In this document: positions 1 to 6,938 of the stretch, piece after piece
Layout of the letters: each line of letters opens with the position of its first letter
Numbering within the stretch: position 1 is the stretch's first letter
Source: Ignavibacteriota bacterium
GTDB lineage: Bacteria; Bacteroidota; Kapaibacteriia; Palsa-1295
Assembly: GCA_003151215.1 (NCBI GenBank)
Contig: PLXB01000086.1
Location: 1 to 10,684, forward strand
DNA: 10,684 nucleotides
Direction: 5' to 3'
Program-made: the position numbers and the translations under genes
Notes under the pieces: model-generated
The model's database searches: none
Told to the model about the DNA's origin: nothing
The model's input: only the letters and a program-made list of their open reading frames with translations

Positions 1-1
1 C

Positions 2-1087
2 GGTATTCCTTCTAATGAATTGAATGCCCCCATAACAATACCGGCTCTGACACAACTTACGATCTCCGGACATATTTCAAATGTCTGCGATGGCTCCGAT
101 CTCGATGCAAATTTTAACGGAAGTACAACCGTCACGCTTTTCGACGCTCCAACCCATGTTTCCGCGACCTCGACTTTTCCTAATAATACTCCGGCGCCAA
201 TCACCGATCATTGGGACATCGATGGACCGATCCTCTATCGCGGGAATTCGACGGTAACTGGAGGAAGATTTCGGGCAACATTCATTGTATCCAAGGATAT
301 CAAATTCGATACTTCCAGAGCAAAGATCAGCATGCTTGCGTATTCGGACAATTTTCATTCAGCGCTCGGAGTGGATACAAACATTATCATCAACGGCATC
401 GATACGGCGCGAGCAGATTCCGATCATCAGGGACCGTCGCTTGTGCCATATATCGGTTCGCGTGCATTCAAATCAGGGGACGTCGTGCCGGTGAATTCCA
501 TGATCATCGTCGATGTTTCGGATATTAGCGGACTCAATACTTCAACGGCAAGCATCGGACATTCCTTTATTGCCTGGACAGATGATTCGACTGCCGGAGC
601 GATCGATCTGGCTTCGACGTATGTCTCAAAACAGGATGATTATACTACCGGAACTTCAACCCAGCAGGCGAAACTTCCTGTCGGAAAACATGTATTGCAG
701 GTGCGGGCATTCGATGCTCTCGATAATCCGACCTACGCCCAGGTAGAATTTACGGCGCGCGACGTGCAGCCTTATGAGCTTTATAATACGACGATCACTC
801 CGAATCCGGTTCATGATGTGAATTCATTTTTTACATTCTTGCAGCCGTCGTCGCCGGAAAGTCCGGTCGATGTAACGATTTCGATTTATACGATTATCGG
901 CCAGAAAGTACGCGATCTTTCGGCGCAAAGTATTTCACAAAACTCCGTGAGTATTCCATTTGACGGAAACGATAACTTTGGAACGCCTCTGCCGGACGGA
1001 GCATATATCTATCGGGTGACGGCGCGGGAGCGTCTCACGACAAATCAAACGAACGAGGGTGGTAAGTTCATCATCCGCAGACAATAA
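2..1087 (+). CDS. porU: Type IX secretion system sortase PorU, C-terminal part (5' truncated by window edge)
   Basis: The reading frame is open from the first base and has no convincing start, so this is the last 361 residues of a longer protein; PorU proteins usually exceed 1,000 residues. PorU is the cell-surface, gingipain-like (peptidase C25) sortase of the type IX secretion system. It removes the C-terminal sorting domain of cargo and links the cargo to the surface. The visible part matches the region after the peptidase domain: a stretch resembling 'DGPILYRGNSTV' followed by 'FIVSKDI', then 'DHQGPSL' and 'SGLNTSTASIGHSFIAW', which are typical of PorU C-terminal beta domains. From the PNP motif at 800-808 to the end there is a FlgD-like/T9SS-type C-terminal domain ('TIIGQKVRDL', 'LPDGAYIYRV'); PorU is known to carry an uncleaved domain of this kind. 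The catalytic Cys/His region lies upstream of the window and cannot be checked. The porV-like gene starts 22 bases downstream, which supports the call. Confidence 0.85.
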   Translation, partial: GIPSNELNAPITIPALTQLTISGHISNVCDGSDLDANFNGSTTVTLFDAPTHVSATSTFPNNTPAPITDHWDIDGPILYRGNSTVTGGRFRATFIVSKDIKFDTSRAKISMLAYSDNFHSALGVDTNIIINGIDTARADSDHQGPSLVPYIGSRAFKSGDVVPVNSMIIVDVSDISGLNTSTASIGHSFIAWTDDSTAGAIDLASTYVSKQDDYTTGTSTQQAKLPVGKHVLQVRAFDALDNPTYAQVEFTARDVQPYELYNTTITPNPVHDVNSFFTFLQPSSPESPVDVTISIYTIIGQKVRDLSAQSISQNSVSIPFDGNDNFGTPLPDGAYIYRVTARERLTTNQTNEGGKFIIRRQ

Positions 1088-1094
1088 TTTTTTT

Positions 1095-1100
1095 AGGAGA
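1095..1100 (+). promoter_or_regulatory. Ribosome binding site of porV
   Basis: AGGAGA lies 9 bases upstream of the ATG at 1110. It decides the porV start over the upstream in-frame codons from 1059 that overlap porU. It is the clearest Shine-Dalgarno-like site in the window; most other starts here have weak or no such site. Confidence 0.6.
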
Positions 1101-1109
1101 AAAAAGGAC

Positions 1110-2192
1110 ATGCAATTGAGGATCAAGAAAATAGTCATTGGTATCATCGCAGGAGTTTTTGCTTTCGGCACGGCTCGCTCACAAACGCAAACGACTGCCG
1201 TTCCATTTCAGCTTATCTCGCCCGATGCACGCGCAAGCGGTATGGGCGATGCAGGAGCAGGTATTGCCGATAATGCCAATGCCATTTATTGGAATCCGTC
1301 CGGGCTTGCTTTCCAAACCGGTAAGGAAGTGTACCTGACTCATGCACAATGGCTGCCGCAATTCAATAGCGATCTTTTTTATGAATACATAACATTCAAA
1401 TGGAATGACGAGCAGAACTTCGGCGGTACGATCGGCGCGCAGATTATTTTCCTGAATCTCGGGCAGTTCATCTATACGACTGAGCAATCCCCCGATCCGC
1501 TTGGAACCTTCCATTCGTTCGAATATTCAATCGCTTTATCGTATGCGACAAAACTTTCTCCTGATTGGGGATTCGGCGGAACTGTCCGCTATATACAATC
1601 CTCTCTTTCACCGCTCACAGTCGGACAGGAAAAAACAACGGGTATCGGCAGATCGGTTAGCTTTGATATCAGTGCTATGTGGCGTCCGGATTCGACATAT
1701 ATCGAAGAGCTTGGGAATCGTCTTGCTTTTGGAATCAATATTGCCAATATCGGTCCGAAAATCAAATATGTCGATCTGGCACAAGCTGATCCGATTCCGA
1801 CGATATTGCGCGTCGGCACTTCATATAAGATCATTAAAGATGAGTATAATGATCTGATGCTTGCCTTCGATGTGGCAAAACTACTTGTGCATCGTGATTC
1901 GGCTACCGGTATTTCCGATAACTTACCGAGAGCTTTTATCACGGCATGGGATTACATGACGGGAAAATCGCTGATGTTTTCATTCGGAACGGAATACTGG
2001 TATGACCAGCTTTTGGCTCTGCGAGCCGGTTATTATACCGAAGGTTCTGCCGTGGGCAGCAGAAATTACCTGACGTTCGGCGCAGGGTTAAAATATGATG
2101 TGTATAATTTCGATTTCAGCTACATTGATACCTTCGATGCGAATCACCCGCTTGCGAATACGCTCCGATTCAGTCTGGGCATTAAGTGGTAG
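1110..2192 (+). CDS. porV: Type IX secretion system outer membrane protein PorV
   Basis: A 360-residue exported protein of the PorV/PorQ (UPF0164-like, FadL-related) beta-barrel family. PorV binds the C-terminal sorting domain of cargo at the outer membrane and shuttles it from the Sov translocon to the PorU sortase. The N-terminus is a clear signal peptide (about residues 1-24, ending 'GTARSQ'). Immediately after it comes the family hallmark 'LISPDARASGMGDAG' (residues 35-49) and 'AIYWNPSGLAF' (58-68). The rest alternates aromatic and polar residues as expected of a barrel and ends in an aromatic residue (Trp), as outer-membrane proteins commonly do. The frame is open back to 1059, overlapping porU, but the ATG at 1110 is chosen because a Shine-Dalgarno-like AGGAGA (1095-1100) precedes it and because it places the signal peptide at the N-terminus. 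Position right after porU gives the classic porU-porV pair. Length is close to that of known PorV proteins. Confidence 0.9.
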   Translation: MQLRIKKIVIGIIAGVFAFGTARSQTQTTAVPFQLISPDARASGMGDAGAGIADNANAIYWNPSGLAFQTGKEVYLTHAQWLPQFNSDLFYEYITFKWNDEQNFGGTIGAQIIFLNLGQFIYTTEQSPDPLGTFHSFEYSIALSYATKLSPDWGFGGTVRYIQSSLSPLTVGQEKTTGIGRSVSFDISAMWRPDSTYIEELGNRLAFGINIANIGPKIKYVDLAQADPIPTILRVGTSYKIIKDEYNDLMLAFDVAKLLVHRDSATGISDNLPRAFITAWDYMTGKSLMFSFGTEYWYDQLLALRAGYYTEGSAVGSRNYLTFGAGLKYDVYNFDFSYIDTFDANHPLANTLRFSLGIKW

Positions 2193-2257
2193 GTTTATCG
2201 GAGAAGGAAATAAAAAATATACTGACTAAATCTGTGTTTTCCGAAACGTCCAGATTC

Positions 2258-3154
2258 ATGAAGATGAGCACATTCCTTGTGCTCATTTTTGCTATGTGTG
2301 GCACGTTCAATCAACGTGCCGTCGCACAGTTTCGGGACGATCTGCTGCCCAAACCCGCCGTATTGGGAAAAGAGGCGATCAATGATGACGAATTCTTCCG
2401 CTCTGTTGCTCCATTACCATCTCAGCAAATCCCCGGACTTGAAGGAGATACAAAAGTCATACAACCGTCTCATAAAAGCGGGCTTTTAGCGGCGATGCTT
2501 TCGCTTGTTCTTCCCGGTTTAGGGGAATATTATGTCGGCGATCAGATCTGGCGTGGACTGATCTTTACGGCGCTCGATGCAGGATTATGGTATGAGCGGT
2601 ATCATTTCATCGCTCGCGGTGACGATTCGACGAATGCTTTTCAGGCATTTAGCGATGCGAATTGGTCGCCGAAAATATATTCCGATTCGCTCAATAGTTT
2701 GCTTCAGCTGGCCCAGCGGCCCGATAGCGATCTCATAAAAAACTCTAACGACTTCTCGCAGATCAATAAAGCTGAAAATTTGCTCAATAGTCTTGGCTTC
2801 CTGAATTTTACACATCAACTTCCGCAGAAAGGGACGCAGCAATATTATGAGATTATCTCGAAATATATCCAATTCAGGCTTGGATGGAAAGATTTTATCG
2901 GTACAGGACCGGAGTTCTCGCCTGATTATGAGCGTGCTGCATTCATGCGCGCAAATCTGAACTACCAGTATCAAGTCGCGGATTATTTTCTGTATGGACT
3001 TTTTTTGAACCGAGTTCTTTCGGCGATCGATGCCGCACTGCTTGCAAGAGATCATAATACGCCGATACATTTAGAAGGTGAGCTACAGAAGCGGCAATAT
3101 CCCGACGGAACCTATGGATTCGTGCCGACTGCGCACTTGCGATACACATTTTAA
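2258..3154 (+). CDS. Exported/envelope protein with a DUF5683-like LPGLGxxY motif
   Basis: A 298-residue protein of unknown function. It begins with a signal peptide (MKMSTFLVLIFAMCGTF..., predicted cleavage after 'RAVA' before Gln24). Residues 76-110 contain two hydrophobic stretches around 'LVLPGLGEYYVGDQIWRG' (84-101), which resembles the motif of DUF5683 proteins of Bacteroidota ('LPGLGQ-Y' followed by a short membrane segment). A second family-like stretch near the C-terminus is 'YGLFLNRVLSAIDAALLAR' (about 246-264). The last residues 'LRYTF' end in Phe, which is reminiscent of outer-membrane proteins but not proof of a barrel. The start is uncertain: the frame is open back to 2186 (a GTG overlapping the porV stop). 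A strong Shine-Dalgarno-like GGAGAAGG at 2200-2207 has no ATG at the right distance, only non-standard codons near 2219-2222. The ATG at 2258 is preferred because it puts the signal peptide at the N-terminus. Its place directly after porV suggests an envelope role. Confidence 0.7.
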   Translation: MKMSTFLVLIFAMCGTFNQRAVAQFRDDLLPKPAVLGKEAINDDEFFRSVAPLPSQQIPGLEGDTKVIQPSHKSGLLAAMLSLVLPGLGEYYVGDQIWRGLIFTALDAGLWYERYHFIARGDDSTNAFQAFSDANWSPKIYSDSLNSLLQLAQRPDSDLIKNSNDFSQINKAENLLNSLGFLNFTHQLPQKGTQQYYEIISKYIQFRLGWKDFIGTGPEFSPDYERAAFMRANLNYQYQVADYFLYGLFLNRVLSAIDAALLARDHNTPIHLEGELQKRQYPDGTYGFVPTAHLRYTF

Positions 3155-3217
3155 TTCACGGGATATTTTTCTTCAATTTGTTTGTATATAGTATTCGACC
3201 ATTAATCATAAATTACA

Positions 3218-3877
3218 ATGCTTCGATCTTTTTTCGCTGTTGTTATCCTTATATTTACGTTTGACGCTTTACGGGCACAAGACGATCCGGATGCGCTGAG
3301 TCTGCGGGCATCACAGTTGATCGATAGCACGATGGCCTCGCTGAATATTCGCGCCCAACGATTTAATGAGGAACTGGCAAAGATCAATGCCGTAAAGCCG
3401 CTCGAAATTACTTCGCTGGCCAAAGAGGTTGTTCCTAAGAATAGAGAGAAAGTCAAAGATTTTCTTAACTATCTGGAAGTCTATCGTTCGCTGAGCGGGA
3501 AGCAGAGACAGGAAGTCGAGGATTCGGCAAATTCTCTTAGAGAAAAAATGCCTTCGCGCCACCAGGCAACTTTTTTAAAGGATTTTATCGAAGCGTATGA
3601 GATGGATCAGAATGCATTCGATAAATACACGCTGGCTCTGACAAAAGTATTTACCAATATCAATGCCGTGCTCCTCTTTATTGAAACTTCAAAGATGACC
3701 ATTCAGGATACAAAACTTCAATTCACCGATAAAAAGGAATACGAAAAATATTCTGAGCTTATTGAAGCGGTAGAAAAAAGCAATAAACGGCTCATAAATG
3801 CCAGCGCTGCTTCGCAAAAAGCAACGATCGATGCAAGTTCCATTATGCAAAAGGCCTATGGCTCAATAAAGAAATAA
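3218..3877 (+). CDS. Exported helical protein of unknown function, paralogue of the next gene
   Basis: A 219-residue protein that I cannot assign to a named family. The ATG at 3218 begins a clear signal peptide (MLRSFFAVVILIFTFDALRAQ, predicted cleavage near Ala20-Gln21). The mature part is rich in Lys, Glu, Asp, Ser and Ala with heptad-like spacing and almost no Gly or Pro, so it should be mostly helical and perhaps coiled-coil. No catalytic motif or Cys is visible in the mature region. It is clearly related to the downstream gene: 'KDFLNYLEVYRS' matches 'GKYLKFLESHRS', 'FLKDFIEAYEMDQNAF' matches 'SLENFLKAYKEESSAF', and 'INAVLLFIETSKM' matches 'IRFALVFLQTVPM', in the same order. A periplasmic or cell-surface location is inferred from the signal peptide. 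It lies 63 bases after the DUF5683-like gene and 4 bases before its paralogue, so the two are almost certainly co-transcribed. Confidence 0.75.
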   Translation: MLRSFFAVVILIFTFDALRAQDDPDALSLRASQLIDSTMASLNIRAQRFNEELAKINAVKPLEITSLAKEVVPKNREKVKDFLNYLEVYRSLSGKQRQEVEDSANSLREKMPSRHQATFLKDFIEAYEMDQNAFDKYTLALTKVFTNINAVLLFIETSKMTIQDTKLQFTDKKEYEKYSELIEAVEKSNKRLINASAASQKATIDASSIMQKAYGSIKK

Positions 3878-3881
3878 GAGT

Positions 3882-4616
3882 ATGAAATATTTAGAGAACA
3901 GATGGCAAGAATCAGACCCGCCCCCCCCGGAACCGAAGCTCCGATATCTGACGACTTTTCTTCTGCTGCTTTTATTATCTGATCTTTTCGGAACTGCCGT
4001 TTTTGCTCAGCCGAAAGAGACACCTGATAGCGTCAGGTTCAAGGCATTAGGATGTCTGTACCGTTCGATCATAGCACTGAATCACCGGAATGTTCGCTTC
4101 AAAGCGCTGCAGGATGAACTCGAAGACATGCATCCCCTGGAGCCACAGAGCTTGGATTCGGTACGAATAAAAACCAATATTGAACAGGCCGGAAAATATT
4201 TGAAATTTCTCGAATCACATCGCTCAGAAATAAATAAGAATCTTCGTCTGTTTTCCGATAGTGTCAAAGGGTTTGAGACGCTGATGAATAAACAAGAAGA
4301 AAAAAGATCGCTGGAAAATTTTCTGAAAGCCTATAAGGAGGAATCCTCGGCATTTATTCTCTATTCGCAATATCTCTCCGTCATGATCACCGATATTCGC
4401 TTTGCACTGGTCTTTCTGCAAACGGTGCCGATGGAACGCAATGGGAATGATGTAACCTTTAATACGGATAAATCGGCGAACGAAAAATATCTTAATTTTG
4501 AGAGCAAGGTTTCTGCTGATAGGATGAAAGTCGATGAGGCAATTGAAAAGTCGATCTCTTTGACGGAGAAAGAAAATAAGATCATTCAGGAAACGACGAC
4601 ACTCTTGAATAATTAA
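3882..4616 (+). CDS. Exported helical protein of unknown function, paralogue of the preceding gene
   Basis: A 244-residue protein, also without a recognised family. The ATG at 3882 comes 4 bases after the stop of its paralogue. The N-terminus has an unusual polar extension of about 21 residues containing 'SDPPPPEP', then a Leu-rich hydrophobic core ('LTTFLLLLLLSDLFGTAVF') and a cleavage-like 'AVFAQ', so it is a signal peptide with a long n-region or an N-terminal anchor. The mature part is charged and predominantly helical and aligns along its whole length with the preceding protein, including the end segment 'FNTDKSANEKYLNFE', which corresponds to 'FTDKKEYEKYSELIE'. The codons for the Pro run create a tract of eight consecutive C (3921-3928), rare in this moderately AT-rich sequence. 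If the true start lay after the tract, the signal peptide would have no ATG, so the 3882 start is favoured. Function is unknown; tight linkage suggests the pair acts together, possibly as a hetero-oligomer. Confidence 0.72.
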   Translation: MKYLENRWQESDPPPPEPKLRYLTTFLLLLLLSDLFGTAVFAQPKETPDSVRFKALGCLYRSIIALNHRNVRFKALQDELEDMHPLEPQSLDSVRIKTNIEQAGKYLKFLESHRSEINKNLRLFSDSVKGFETLMNKQEEKRSLENFLKAYKEESSAFILYSQYLSVMITDIRFALVFLQTVPMERNGNDVTFNTDKSANEKYLNFESKVSADRMKVDEAIEKSISLTEKENKIIQETTTLLNN

Positions 4617-4635
4617 TTCTACAGGAAAATTTATT

Positions 4636-6765
4636 GTGGCTCTGATTATACGCCGGATCACATCCAAAACAGATAAGCTGAAATTTGTCCGCTTCCTCTG
4701 GGATATTTATGGCAGCGATCCGAACTGGGTGCCGCCGTTGGAGATGGATAGGACGAAGCTCATCGATGAGAAAAAAAATCCTTTCTATCAGCATGCCGAT
4801 GTAGCTTGGTTCTTTGCGGAAGAAGATGGAGCGATCAAGGGACGTATTGCTGCGATCGTTAATCATCACCACAATTCTTTCCACCACGATAAAGCCGGAT
4901 TCTTCGGCTTTTTTGAATGCATCAGCGATGTGCGCGTTGCTTCGGCACTCTTTGACGCAGCCGAAGAATTTTTGCGAAGCAAGGGAATGACGGAAGTTTT
5001 CGGTCCGGAGAATCCGTCAACCAATGATGAGGTCGGGTTACTCATCGATGGATTCGGCATGCCTCCGGTCTTACTGATGACCTATGCCCCGCCATACTAT
5101 ATTGATCTCATCGAACAAAACGGATACTCGAAAGCTAAAGATGTCTACGCGTGGCTGCTTTCAACAGATACTTCGCGTTCTGAAAAGCTCATTCGCGTAA
5201 GCGATGCGATGCAAATGCGGGCAGGGATCACCATTCGCTCGTTCAATAAAAAAGATTTTACCAACGAAGTAAAGCGAATCAAAGAGTTGTATAATGCCGT
5301 CTGGGAAAAGAACTGGGGCTTTATTCCTATGACCGATGCAGAGTTCGATTTCCTTGCCGGCGATCTGAAACCGGTCTATGATCCCGATCTTATTTTCTTT
5401 GCAGAAAAAAACGGGGAGACGATCGGCTTCGCGCTTTCGATCCCCGATATTAATCAAGCGTTTCATGCAGGCCCGAGAATACCGCGCGGTTTCATGAATC
5501 TTCCGATAGGTGTTTGGAATCTCTTCACCAAAAAGAAAGCGATCGATACTATCCGTATTCTTACCTTAGGCGTTGCTAAAGAGCATCGGGGAAGGGGCAT
5601 TGACGCGATGTTCTATCGCAAGACAATAGAAATTGCCGAAAAGAAAGGCTATAAGTTCGGCGAAGCATCATGGATTCTCGAAGATAACGACATGATGAAT
5701 CGCACTATCGAAATGATGAATGGAAAGAAGTATAAGACGTACAGGATTTACGGGAAAGCGTTGTTAGGTTCTTCCGAAAGCCGTAAATTTGTTCTCTGGA
5801 TGATTTCATTTTTGGATATTCAATCCCTCATCGAACGTATTTCCCAAAAAGATCGCCGCGCTGTTGCGCAGGCGATAACTATTGTTGAGAATGATTCTCC
5901 GCAGGCAGCAGAGCTACTGCATCTGATAGCCCCGAAACTTGGGAATGCATATCGGATCGGCATTACAGGTCCTCCTGGACCTGGGAAATCCACGCTAACA
6001 TCGGAGATGACGAAAGCGCTTCTGAAGCAAGGCAAGACTATCGGCATTATCGCAATTGATCCGACCAGCCCGTTCACCGGCGGAGCGTTGCTTGGCGATA
6101 GGATCAGGATGCAGGATATTTCAATGGATAAGGGAGTCTTCGTGCGTTCGATGGCAACACGCGGCTCGCTCGGCGGTCTTTCGGCAAAAGCGAAAGATGC
6201 TGCCGATATTCTGGATGCTGCCGGATTTGATATTGTCATTTTTGAAACGGTCGGAGTAGGCCAATCCGAACTTGATATTGCCAAAGCTGCCGATACGACT
6301 ATTGTCGTCCTCGTGCCTGAATCCGGTGATGCCGTTCAGGCAATGAAATCCGGGTTGATGGAGATCGCCGATTTCTTTGTTCTCAATAAAAGCGACCGCG
6401 AAGGCGCCGAACAGGCAGTCCGTGCGCTAAAGACAATTCTCACTTTCCGTATCACTCATGCCGAAGATGAGTGGATTCCGGATGTTCTGAGCACAGTAGC
6501 CAGTAAAGCCAAAGGAATAGGGGAAGTGCTCACCGAAGTTGAACGTCATAAAGAACATCTTTTGAAAACAAATACTTTAGATAATCGCAGGATCGAAAGA
6601 GAGCGAAATCGCGTGATCGAGTTGGTCGAAAGTCTTCTACGTGTTGATTTTTGGACTTCCGAACGCAGGAAGAAATTGGAAGAAAGATTGATCAACGTTG
6701 CTGCCCATAAGCAATCGAGTTATGCAGTGGCTCAGGAATTGGTCCATGAGTTCAAAGCAAAATAA
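4636..6765 (+). CDS. GNAT acyltransferase - MeaB/ArgK-type GTPase fusion protein
   Basis: A 709-residue cytoplasmic protein in one uninterrupted frame, starting at GTG 4636 (AGGA at 4623-4626). Residues 1-380 match a bacterial GNAT-like family of about 380 residues. The usual opening 'WDIYGSDPNWVPPLE' (22-36) is present; the N-terminal half is GNAT-like but degenerate, and the second half carries an acetyl-CoA-binding loop 'HRGRGID' (317-323). Residues 394-709 are a complete G3E-family GTPase of the MeaB/ArgK type: P-loop 'GPPGPGKST' (445-453), 'DPTSPFTGGALLGDRIRMQ', 'RSMATRGSLGGLS', Walker B/switch 'ETVGVGQSE' (537-545), and base-recognition 'NKSD' (584-587), followed by the usual helical C-terminus. 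MeaB proteins protect and reload B12-dependent acyl-CoA mutases such as methylmalonyl-CoA mutase. No mutase gene is in the window. The linker is only about 14 residues. An ATG at 5800 could allow separate translation of the GTPase, but no ribosome site precedes it. Domain calls are strong; the joint function is unknown. Confidence 0.88.
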   Translation: MALIIRRITSKTDKLKFVRFLWDIYGSDPNWVPPLEMDRTKLIDEKKNPFYQHADVAWFFAEEDGAIKGRIAAIVNHHHNSFHHDKAGFFGFFECISDVRVASALFDAAEEFLRSKGMTEVFGPENPSTNDEVGLLIDGFGMPPVLLMTYAPPYYIDLIEQNGYSKAKDVYAWLLSTDTSRSEKLIRVSDAMQMRAGITIRSFNKKDFTNEVKRIKELYNAVWEKNWGFIPMTDAEFDFLAGDLKPVYDPDLIFFAEKNGETIGFALSIPDINQAFHAGPRIPRGFMNLPIGVWNLFTKKKAIDTIRILTLGVAKEHRGRGIDAMFYRKTIEIAEKKGYKFGEASWILEDNDMMNRTIEMMNGKKYKTYRIYGKALLGSSESRKFVLWMISFLDIQSLIERISQKDRRAVAQAITIVENDSPQAAELLHLIAPKLGNAYRIGITGPPGPGKSTLTSEMTKALLKQGKTIGIIAIDPTSPFTGGALLGDRIRMQDISMDKGVFVRSMATRGSLGGLSAKAKDAADILDAAGFDIVIFETVGVGQSELDIAKAADTTIVVLVPESGDAVQAMKSGLMEIADFFVLNKSDREGAEQAVRALKTILTFRITHAEDEWIPDVLSTVASKAKGIGEVLTEVERHKEHLLKTNTLDNRRIERERNRVIELVESLLRVDFWTSERRKKLEERLINVAAHKQSSYAVAQELVHEFKAK

Positions 6766-6833
6766 CTTCCGTAGAGCCTCTCGTTTATTCAAATCCGTCT
6801 TTTTTTGCCTCCTTATAGTATTTCCATAATATT

Positions 6834-6850
6834 TATCAGATTTCCTGATA
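6834..6850. repeat. Short perfect inverted repeat in the intergenic region
   Basis: TATCAG (6834-6839) and CTGATA (6845-6850) flank a 5-base spacer in the 172-base gap between the GNAT-MeaB gene and the next gene. There is no T tract after it, so it does not look like an intrinsic terminator. It could be an operator-like site or a chance palindrome in AT-rich DNA. Nothing else clear is seen in this gap. Confidence 0.3.
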
Positions 6851-6938
6851 GTTTGGCATGATTTTTTGCATATATAACAGCATAAGCGATTTGATTGAGC
6901 TAAAAAATATACAAAAAGGCTTTAAAATCCACAAGATA

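Noticed and set aside
2585..3070. Open frame of 161 residues on the - strand opposite the DUF5683-like gene
   Set aside because: The + strand product has a signal peptide and recognisable motifs; the - strand translation is Arg/Ile-rich and looks like a shadow.
3155..3217. Promoter-like TTTG and TATA elements before the first helical paralogue
   Set aside because: Spacing does not fit either the standard or the Bacteroidota-type consensus convincingly.
3218..4616. The helical pair as one gene split by a frameshift
   Set aside because: Each has its own stop, start and signal peptide, and they align with each other rather than forming consecutive parts of one protein.
5820..6284. Open frame of 154 residues on the - strand inside the GNAT-MeaB gene
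   Set aside because: It lies opposite conserved GTPase motifs whose + strand reading is certain; the - strand translation is rich in Ser, Pro and Ala and shows no family pattern.
6858..6938. N-terminal extension of the small exported protein from 6858
   Set aside because: It would place 27 residues before a typical signal peptide; the ATG at 6939 is a better fit.
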